From contig PUNC01000242.1 of the NCBI GenBank assembly GCA_003551625.1, forward strand, positions 1 through 47,443: a stretch of 47,443 nucleotides of DNA, in the 5' to 3' direction. This document shows, one piece after another, positions 41,592 to 47,443 of this stretch. The stretch is from PVC group bacterium (GTDB lineage: Bacteria; Auribacterota; Erginobacteria; Erginobacterales; PUNC01). The translations under genes were made by a program, and so were the position numbers. Under the pieces are notes generated by a model. The model saw only the letters and a program-made list of their open reading frames with translations. It had not been told where the DNA came from and did no database searches. The stretch's first letter is position 1. The number at the start of each line of letters is the position of its first letter.

Positions 41592-43189
41592 TCCTGCTGA
41601 TCGACAATTACGATTCCTTTGTTTACAACCTCAAGCAATACCTGGCCGAGCTGGGGCGCGACGTCGTCGTCCGCCGCAACGACGCCGTCACCCTGGAGGA
41701 GATCGAGACGCTTGATCCCGAGTTCATCGTGATCTCGCCCGGGCCGGGCCGTCCCGAGAATGCCGGAATCATCGTCGAGCTGGTCGGCAAATTCGCCGGC
41801 CGCGTCCCGATCCTGGGCGTCTGTCTCGGCCACCAGGCGATCGCCGCCGCCTTCGGCGGCAAGATCGTCCCGGCTCGCGAGTTGATGCACGGGAAGACCT
41901 CCCCGATCCATCACGACGGGAAGACCATCTTCTCCGGGATCGACAACCCCTTCTCCGCCACCAGATATCACTCGCTGATCGTGGCCGAAGAGGAGCTTCC
42001 CGCCGCGCTGGAGATCAGCGCCCGCTCGCCGAGCGGCGAGATTATGGCCCTCCGCCACCGGGACTTCCCGGTCGAAGGGGTCCAGTTTCATCCCGAATCG
42101 ATCCTGACCGGGCCCGGCAAGAGGCTGCTCCACAACTTCCTGGCCGGCAAAACCGGACAGATGGGAATCCGGGAGGCCATCGACAAGGTGATCAGCGGCG
42201 TGAATTTGAGCCGCGAGGAAGCCGCCGGGGTGATGGAGGCCATTATGAACGGCGATTCCACCCCCTCCCAGATCTCGGCCTTCATCACCGGCCTTCGGCT
42301 CAAGGGCGAAACCGTCGAAGAGATCAGCGGCTGCGCCGAGATTATGCGGGCCCGGGCGCGCGCGATCGCGGCCCCCGCCGGCCGGGTCGTAATCGACACC
42401 TGCGGCACCGGGGGCGACGGCAGCCACACCTTCAACATCTCGACCGCGGCGGCGCTGATCGCGGCCGGGGCCGGGGCCACGGTCGCCAAGCACGGCAACC
42501 GGTCGGTCTCCTCGAGCTGCGGCAGCGCCGACGTGCTCCGGGAACTCGGGGTAAACATCTCGGCCCCGCCGGAGACGATGGAACGCTGCCTGGACGAGAT
42601 CGGAATCGCCTTCCTCTTCGCGCCCCTGCTCCATTCGGCGATGAAGCACGCGCTGGGCCCGAGGCGGGAGATCGGAATCCGGACCGTCTTCAACCTGCTG
42701 GGACCTCTCTCCAACCCGGCCGGCGCCCGCGTCCAGCTCCTGGGCGTTTACGCCGAGCAGCTGACCGATACCCTGGCCCGGGTGCTGGGAAACCTGGGCA
42801 GCGAGCGCGCCTGGGTGGTCCACGGTTCCGACGGCCTGGACGAGATCACCCTGACCGGCCCCACCGTGATCTCGGAACTCAAGGACGGGCAGGTAAGAAC
42901 CTTCACCTTCGACCCGGCCGAATACGGTCTCGATCTCTGCGGGCCGGAGGATCTCAAAGGCGGGAAACCGCCGGAGAACGCCCGGCTGATCCGCGAGATC
43001 CTGGACGGAGCGAAAGGACCGAAGACCGACGCGGCCCTGCTCAACGCCGCCGCCGCGATCCACCTGGCGGGGCTGGCCGAGAATATCGCCGACGGCCTGG
43101 CCGCCGCCCGCGAAGCGGTGAAAAGCGGCCGGGCGAAGGCCAAGCTGGAGGAGCTGGCGAGGATCACCAACGAAAAGGCCGGAAAATAA
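41588..43189 (+). CDS. trpGD: Fused anthranilate synthase component II and anthranilate phosphoribosyltransferase
   Basis: A 533-residue bifunctional protein. TrpG (1-190) has Cys79 in GVCLGHQAIA and the FHPES His/Glu near 168-170, the glutaminase triad. TrpD begins near Met192 (MGIREAIDKVISGVNLSREEA) and has DTCGTGGDGSHTFNISTA near 270, the KHGNRSVSSSCGSADVLRELG core, and FNLLGPLSNPA. The two halves are separated only by a linker of a few residues. The same fusion order occurs in E. coli trpGD. Translation is coupled to trpE. Confidence 0.96.
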   Translation: MILLIDNYDSFVYNLKQYLAELGRDVVVRRNDAVTLEEIETLDPEFIVISPGPGRPENAGIIVELVGKFAGRVPILGVCLGHQAIAAAFGGKIVPARELMHGKTSPIHHDGKTIFSGIDNPFSATRYHSLIVAEEELPAALEISARSPSGEIMALRHRDFPVEGVQFHPESILTGPGKRLLHNFLAGKTGQMGIREAIDKVISGVNLSREEAAGVMEAIMNGDSTPSQISAFITGLRLKGETVEEISGCAEIMRARARAIAAPAGRVVIDTCGTGGDGSHTFNISTAAALIAAGAGATVAKHGNRSVSSSCGSADVLRELGVNISAPPETMERCLDEIGIAFLFAPLLHSAMKHALGPRREIGIRTVFNLLGPLSNPAGARVQLLGVYAEQLTDTLARVLGNLGSERAWVVHGSDGLDEITLTGPTVISELKDGQVRTFTFDPAEYGLDLCGPEDLKGGKPPENARLIREILDGAKGPKTDAALLNAAAAIHLAGLAENIADGLAAAREAVKSGRAKAKLEELARITNEKAGK

Positions 43190-43374
43190 GGAGAATACAG
43201 AAACCAGAATGCTCCGCGCCCTCATAAAGAGCGTAATCAGTAATCAGTGATCAGTGATCAGAAAAAGGCCCAGTCCCTCGGCCCCATAAACTTTAGACCC
43301 CGACAAAAAACTATCGGGGCAGGCAGGGATAACAGGAGTAACGGATACAAATTTTTTCCGCGGGAAAAAATAAG
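43190..43374. repeat. Repeat mosaic between trpGD and trpC
   Basis: CCTCATAAAGAGCGTAATC followed by TAATCAGT and TGATCAGT repeats and AAAGGCCCAG parallels 14021-14075 almost exactly; both begin soon after a stop codon. Then comes a hairpin, CCCCGA...TATCGGGG (about 43298-43319). The mosaic ends in the start-proximal hairpin. No gene is present. Confidence 0.8.
43351..43371 (+). promoter_or_regulatory. Start-codon-proximal hairpin, copy 2
   Basis: Arms ATTTTTTCC (43351-43359) and GGAAAAAAT (43363-43371) are identical to those before the DUF58 gene; only the 3-base loop differs (GCG instead of GAA). The purines of the second arm are the only ribosome-site candidate for the trpC ATG at 43375. 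Confidence 0.6.
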
Positions 43375-44151
43375 ATGAATTACCTGGAAACAATCCGGCC
43401 GCGGATCGAGCGGCGGATCTCGCGGGAGCGGGAGACTTTGCCGCCGGAGGCGGTCTGGAAGCGGCTGAAGGATCTATCCCCGGCACGCGATTTCGCCGGC
43501 GCCCTCAAGCGGCCGGGAACCGCCCTGATCGCCGAGATCAAGCGCGCCTCGCCTTCGTCCGGAACGATCCAGGCCGACTGCCGGCCCGGAGATCTGGCCC
43601 GTCTCTACCAGCGCGCCGGCGCCGCCGCGGTCTCGGTGCTGACCGAGCCGGAGGATTTCGACGGCCGCCTGGATGATCTTTCCCTGGTCCGCCGGAGTTC
43701 CGAGCTTCCGGTCTTGAGAAAAGACTTCATAATCGACGGCTACCAGGTCCTCCAGGCCCGGCTTTTCGGCGCCGACGCCTTTCTCCTGATCGCGGAGATG
43801 CTGGGAAAGAAAGATTTGGCCGGTTTGATCTCGCTGGGACGGGAACTGGGAATGGCAAGCCTGGTCGAGGCCCACGATGACGAGAACCTGGAAAAGGCGG
43901 TCGCCGCCGGTGCCGAAATAATCGGGATCAACAACCGCGATCTCAAAACGCTCAAAGTCGATCTGGAAGCCGGCCTGAGATTGCTGCCCCGGATACCCGA
44001 AGACCGGATCCGAGTCAGCGAGAGCGGTATCTCCGGCCGGGAGGACATCGAGCGGCTGAAGGCGGCCGGGGCCGACGCCTTCCTGGTGGGCGGGGCGATC
44101 CTGAAGGCGGACGACCCGGAAACGAAGATCCGGGAGCTGCGGGGGGAGTAA
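43375..44151 (+). CDS. trpC: Indole-3-glycerol-phosphate synthase
   Basis: Closes the indole ring from CdRP. A 258-residue TIM barrel with IAEIKRASPSSGTIQ at about 51-65, SVLTEPEDFDG, LPVLRKDFIIDGYQVLQA (catalytic lysines), EAHDDENLEKA, GINNRDLKTLKVDL and VSESGISGRED. The family length is standard. The mosaic gap upstream may slow or uncouple its expression from trpGD; the ribosome site is in a hairpin. trpF follows after 62 bases. Confidence 0.96.
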   Translation: MNYLETIRPRIERRISRERETLPPEAVWKRLKDLSPARDFAGALKRPGTALIAEIKRASPSSGTIQADCRPGDLARLYQRAGAAAVSVLTEPEDFDGRLDDLSLVRRSSELPVLRKDFIIDGYQVLQARLFGADAFLLIAEMLGKKDLAGLISLGRELGMASLVEAHDDENLEKAVAAGAEIIGINNRDLKTLKVDLEAGLRLLPRIPEDRIRVSESGISGREDIERLKAAGADAFLVGGAILKADDPETKIRELRGE

Positions 44152-44213
44152 AAACTGATTTCGGATTTGAGATTCGAGATTTCAGTAATTTAAATTTGGG
44201 TGATTCATAGTTA

Positions 44214-44843
44214 ATGAATATTTCCATCCAGCGCGTGACGATCAAGATCTGCGGGCTGACCCGGAGCGAGGATCTCGCCGGGCTGGCCGGTCTCGGGATC
44301 GACTTTGCCGGTTTCGTCTTCGCCCCCCGAAGCCCGCGCTTCGTCTCCCCGGAACGGGCGGCGGAGCTGAAGTCCCTCGTCCCCGCCGGCATTAAAAAGG
44401 TCGGCGTCTTCGTTAATGAGGAAAGAAAAACGGTCGAGCGCCTGGCCCGGGCGGCCGCTCTCGACCTGCTGCAGTTTCACGGCTCCGAGTCCGCGGGTTT
44501 CTGCCGGTCTTTTGGACTGCCTTTCTTCAAGGCCTTCCCGGTCACCGGCCCCTTCGACTGGAGGGCGGCGGCCCGCTACCGGCCGGGAAGAATCCTGCTC
44601 GACGCTTTTTCGCCCGCGAGAGCGGGCGGCACGGGCGTCCGTTTCAACTGGGAGCTGGCCGGGGGCGACCGATCCGGGATGGATCTGATCCTGGCCGGGG
44701 GACTTAACCCCGACAATGTCGGCGAGGCGGTGAGAAGAATCAAGCCCTGGGGGGTGGACGTCTCCACCGGTGTGGAGTCGGCGCCGGGGGTAAAGGATAT
44801 CGAAAAGATCCGCCGTTTCGTGGAGGCGGTAAGGGCGCGGTAA
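44214..44843 (+). CDS. trpF: Phosphoribosylanthranilate isomerase
   Basis: A 209-residue TIM barrel. The catalytic cysteine lies in IKICGLTRSED (about 11-14), then FAGFVFAPRSPRFVSPERA, LLQFHGSES and the catalytic Asp in ILLDAFSP. GGLNPDNVGEA and GVDVSTGVESAPGVKD follow. The ATG has no good ribosome site, and a GTG seven codons later is possible. A short repeat-like stretch (44158-44190) fills the gap to trpC. Confidence 0.95.
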   Translation: MNISIQRVTIKICGLTRSEDLAGLAGLGIDFAGFVFAPRSPRFVSPERAAELKSLVPAGIKKVGVFVNEERKTVERLARAAALDLLQFHGSESAGFCRSFGLPFFKAFPVTGPFDWRAAARYRPGRILLDAFSPARAGGTGVRFNWELAGGDRSGMDLILAGGLNPDNVGEAVRRIKPWGVDVSTGVESAPGVKDIEKIRRFVEAVRAR

Positions 44844-45166
44844 GAGCCGCGGAAGAAACGAACGAACCGGCTTGTAAATAAATTTAACTACGAATCACAC
44901 AGATTTACACAGATGCGAACCGGGTTGTTGCTCCGCACCCGATCCCCCTTATTCTCGCGCGGAGACGCGGAGACGCGGGGAATTGGATCTTTTCCTAATA
45001 GCCTACAGCCTAAGCCCCTACAGCCTGATTCCCGTCTCACACAAACCTGTCCTGAGCGAAGCCGAAGGAGGCACGAAGGCACAAAGATTTTTTATAGCTT
45101 TGCCTAAAAGGCTAAAAGACTAACAGACTAAACGGCTTATTCTAACTACGAATGTGGAGAGATGAA
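44844..45166. repeat. Repeat-filled 323-base gap between trpF and trpB
   Basis: Holds ACACAGATTTACACAGATG repeats, a segment (about 44990-45150) that matches 14155-14285 (CCCCTACAGCCT, CCCGTCTCACAC, AAGGCACAAAGATTT, CTAAAAGACTAACAG) and, inserted in it, a CCTGTCCTGAGCGAAGCCGAAGGA module absent from the other copy. No gene is present; a 64-codon frame here reads only repeat sequence. Confidence 0.85.
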
Positions 45167-46387
45167 ATGAGAACGAAGAAAAAACCGCCCGAGCGGAAAC
45201 GGCCCGGCTACTTCGGCCGTTTCGGGGGCCGATTCGTCCCGGAGACGCTCAGCGTCCCTCTGGAAGAGCTCGCCCGATCTTTTCGCCGCGTCGCCCGGGA
45301 GAAGGGCTTCCAACGCGGACTCGACACCCTGCTGAAAACCTACGCCGGGCGGCCGACGCCGCTCTTTTTCGCCCGGCGGCTGACGGAATACTGCGGCGGA
45401 GCGCGGATCTGGCTCAAGCGCGAGGACCTCCTCCACACCGGCGCCCACAAGATAAACAACTGCCTGGGCCAGGCGCTGCTGGCGGAAAGAATGGGCAAGC
45501 GGCGGATCATCGCCGAGACGGGCGCCGGCCAGCACGGCGTGGCCGCGGCCACCGCCGCCGCCCTGCTGGGGATCGAATGCGAGGTATATATGGGCGAGGA
45601 GGATATGGCCCGGCAGGAGATCAACGTCTTCCGGATGGAGGTGCTGGGGGCGAGGGTGATCCCGGTCCGGACGGGATCGAAGACCCTCAAAGACGCCTGC
45701 TCGGAAGCCCTGCGCGATTGGGCGGCCTCCTTCGCCTCCACCTACTACCTGCTCGGTTCCACCGTGGGGCCGGACCCATATCCCCGGATGGTCCGGGATT
45801 TCCAGGCGGTGATCGGACGGGAAACGAAGAGACAGTTCCGCTCGGTCGCGGGCCGGCTGCCCGACTTCCTGGTGGCCTGTGTCGGAGGGGGGTCGAACTC
45901 GCTGGGATTCTTCCACCCCTTCCGTTCCGACCCGGTCGAATTCGTCGGCGTGGAGGCCGGGGGGGCGGGCTTGAAGAGCGGCCGCCACGCCGCCTCCATC
46001 ATCCGCGGACGGCCCGGCGTCCTGCACGGCTCCTACAGCTACCTGCTTCAGGACGGCGGCGGCCAGGTCCAGCCCACCCACTCCATCTCGGCCGGCCTCG
46101 ACTATCCCGGGGTCGGCCCCGAGCACAGCCATTACTTCGCTTCCGGTCGGGCAAGCTATGTCTCCGTCACCGACCGGCAGGCCTTCGACGCGGCCCTGCT
46201 TTTAAGCCGCCGGGAAGGGATCATACCCGCCCTGGAAAGCGCCCACGCCGTCGCCTGGTCCTGCCGTCTGGCCCGGAAACTCCCGAAAAACCGGCATATC
46301 ATAATTTGCCTTTCGGGACGGGGCGACAAGGACCTGGAAACGATAAGGAAAGAAAGAGGAGGTTCTCTTCCTAATTGTGTGGGTTAA
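45167..46387 (+). CDS. trpB: Tryptophan synthase beta chain
   Basis: Condenses indole and serine in a PLP reaction. The 406-residue chain has [10 protein letters not shown] near the start, the PLP lysine in [16 protein letters not shown] (Lys near 87), [36 protein letters not shown] (phosphate loop), and [15 protein letters not shown] 45167 is preferred over 45152 because GGAGAG lies five bases before it. Standard TrpB1 length. It lies after a 323-base repeat gap. Confidence 0.96.
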   Translation: MRTKKKPPERKRPGYFGRFGGRFVPETLSVPLEELARSFRRVAREKGFQRGLDTLLKTYAGRPTPLFFARRLTEYCGGARIWLKREDLLHTGAHKINNCLGQALLAERMGKRRIIAETGAGQHGVAAATAAALLGIECEVYMGEEDMARQEINVFRMEVLGARVIPVRTGSKTLKDACSEALRDWAASFASTYYLLGSTVGPDPYPRMVRDFQAVIGRETKRQFRSVAGRLPDFLVACVGGGSNSLGFFHPFRSDPVEFVGVEAGGAGLKSGRHAASIIRGRPGVLHGSYSYLLQDGGGQVQPTHSISAGLDYPGVGPEHSHYFASGRASYVSVTDRQAFDAALLLSRREGIIPALESAHAVAWSCRLARKLPKNRHIIICLSGRGDKDLETIRKERGGSLPNCVG

Positions 46388-46402
46388 ATACATCTATTAG
46401 GG

Positions 46403-46546
46403 GTCATTGCGAGGAGCGTTTGCCCCGAAGAATTCGGGGCAATAAGCGACGAAGCAATCTCTCGAATTAATCAAGGAATTGTATGTATAATATTTGCATT
46501 GAGGTGGATATGGCGAGATTGCTTCGGCCTCCGGCCTCGCAATGAC
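46403..46546. repeat. 144-base terminal-inverted-repeat element between trpB and trpA
   Basis: Ends GTCATTGCGAGG and CCTCGCAATGAC are perfect inverted repeats, and ACGAAGCAATCTC and GAGATTGCTTCG form an inner pair. It carries no open frame. A 25-base palindrome with TTGCCCCGAA and TTCGGGGCAA arms interrupts the left side. It resembles non-autonomous MITE or REP-like elements of the GTCATTGCGAGGAGCG type. Confidence 0.8.
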
Positions 46547-46632
46547 ATTTATTATCTCTACCCACACTAAATGGAAGAGAACCAAAGAGGATAAGTTGAT
46601 AAGATGATAAGTGGCGCGGGCCAAGGATAAAA

Positions 46633-47436
46633 ATGAACCGGATAGATAAAAAATTCCAGAAACTGCGCGCGGAAGGGAAGAAAGCCGCGATTCCCTTCCT
46701 GACGGCGGGTTTCCCCTCCCCGGCCGCGAGTTTGACCCTGGCGCGGGAGCTGGCCGAGAACGGCGCCGACATCATCGAGCTGGGGGTCCCCTTCTCCGAC
46801 CCGGTCGCCGACGGGCCGACCATCCAGGCCTCCTCCGCTGCCGCCCTGGCGCGGGGGATGACCCTGGAGAAGGTATTAAGACTGGCCGAAAATTTCCGCC
46901 GCGGGACGGAGACTCCCCTGGTCCTGATGGGCTATCTCAACCCCTTCCTGGCGATGGGAATCGGCAGGCTGGCCCGCCGGCTGGCCGCCGCCGGAGTGGA
47001 CGGCCTGATCATACCGGACCTGCCGGTTGAAGAGTCGGACTTCCTGAGGATACCGCTGGCGGCGGCGGGCATCCACCTGATCTTCCTGGCCGCCCCCAAC
47101 ACGCCGCCGAAAAAGATGGCGAGAATAGCCAAGCGGGGTCGGGGTTTTATCTATTACGTCTCGCGGGCGGGAGTGACCGGGGCGCGGGACCGCCTGGAGG
47201 CGGGACTGGCCGAAAAGGTCTCCGCGATCAAGAAGACCAGTCCCCTGCCCGTCTGCGTCGGCTTTGGCGTTTCGCGCCGGGGTCAGGTCATAAAACTCAA
47301 CCGGATCGCCGACGGCGTTATCGTCGGCAGCGCCTTGATCGCGCCGTTCCTGCGGCTCCCGCCCGGGAAAGCCCGCGCGGCGGCGATCAAGAAATGGCGG
47401 GAGCTTTTCGGCGGCGTTCCTGAAGCGGGTCGATAA
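46633..47436 (+). CDS. trpA: Tryptophan synthase alpha chain
   Basis: Cleaves indole-3-glycerol phosphate and passes indole to TrpB. A 267-residue TIM barrel with the catalytic Glu in IIELGVPFSDPVADGPTIQ (about 50-62), MGYLNPFLAMG, DGLIIPDLPVEE with the catalytic Asp, FIYYVSRAGVTGARD and VCVGFGVSRRGQV. AAGGA lies about ten bases before the ATG. The gene is complete and ends seven bases before the window edge, so what follows is unknown. Confidence 0.96.
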   Translation: MNRIDKKFQKLRAEGKKAAIPFLTAGFPSPAASLTLARELAENGADIIELGVPFSDPVADGPTIQASSAAALARGMTLEKVLRLAENFRRGTETPLVLMGYLNPFLAMGIGRLARRLAAAGVDGLIIPDLPVEESDFLRIPLAAAGIHLIFLAAPNTPPKKMARIAKRGRGFIYYVSRAGVTGARDRLEAGLAEKVSAIKKTSPLPVCVGFGVSRRGQVIKLNRIADGVIVGSALIAPFLRLPPGKARAAAIKKWRELFGGVPEAGR

Positions 47437-47443
47437 CCTCGAT

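Noticed and set aside
45152-45166. Earlier ATG for trpB
   Set aside because: It has no ribosome site, whereas ATG 45167 has GGAGAG at proper spacing.
46403-46546. Insertion sequence
   Set aside because: No transposase frame is present. It is only a short inverted-repeat element, recorded as a repeat.

Overview
The window looks like a piece of a high-GC chromosome from an uncultured Gram-negative bacterium, probably anaerobic and from a candidate phylum. An outer-membrane barrel protein, lipoproteins, a complete Bat operon and periplasmic enzymes indicate a Gram-negative envelope. A Re-citrate-synthase-like enzyme beside isocitrate dehydrogenase and malic enzyme suggests anaerobic carbon metabolism. 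The intergenic repeats are of a kind I associate with lineages such as Omnitrophota or Auribacterota; that placement is a guess. No phage, transposase, CRISPR array or conjugation gene is visible.

Layout. (1) 1-4434, minus strand: a beta-barrel outer-membrane protein, an anchored TPR protein and a large GT-C-like membrane protein. (2) 4527-6009: two paralogous secreted zinc-ribbon/OB proteins. (3) 6032-10371, minus strand: rpiB and deoC, both with N-terminal tails resembling bacterial-microcompartment encapsulation peptides, then rnhC, then a PHP-domain protein that looks like a DnaE polymerase stripped of its catalytic palm and joined to TPRs. (4) 10523-21916, plus strand: ECF sigma factor, membrane anti-sigma candidate, an HtrA homologue in which all three catalytic residues are replaced, then moxR, DUF58, a BatD/DUF4381-like gene, batA, a batB-batC fusion, batD and batE. 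(5) 21947-25058: a TMTC-like membrane TPR protein, initiator tRNA-Met with promoter and terminator, and a membrane-anchored OB/SNase-like protein without catalytic residues. (6) 25073-30937, minus strand: a SLOG protein, two small genes, malic enzyme, isocitrate dehydrogenase and a Re-citrate-synthase-like enzyme fused to a Cache/PDC sensor domain. (7) 31081-39868: a secreted subtilase with four C-terminal repeats, a PA2778/PA2779-type cysteine-peptidase locus, a HEAT-repeat lipoprotein, era, a tandem alpha-CTD-like protein and several small genes, one apparently starting at ATC. (8) 39880-47436: a full tryptophan operon, trpE-trpGD-trpC-trpF-trpB-trpA, behind a leader with a Trp-Val-Trp peptide and two intrinsic terminators.

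Regulation and repeats. Several near-consensus sigma-70 promoters (TTGACA, 17 bp, TANNNT) are visible. Some gaps inside the bat and trp operons are filled with a mosaic of dispersed repeats. In several places a short palindrome sits inside another repeat, and in one case an uninterrupted version of the site is also present. A 9-bp-arm hairpin that overlaps the ribosome-binding site recurs in front of both the DUF58 gene and trpC, each time at the end of such a mosaic. These nested palindromes, the three catalytically degenerate enzymes and the tagged RpiB/DeoC pair are the most unusual content.
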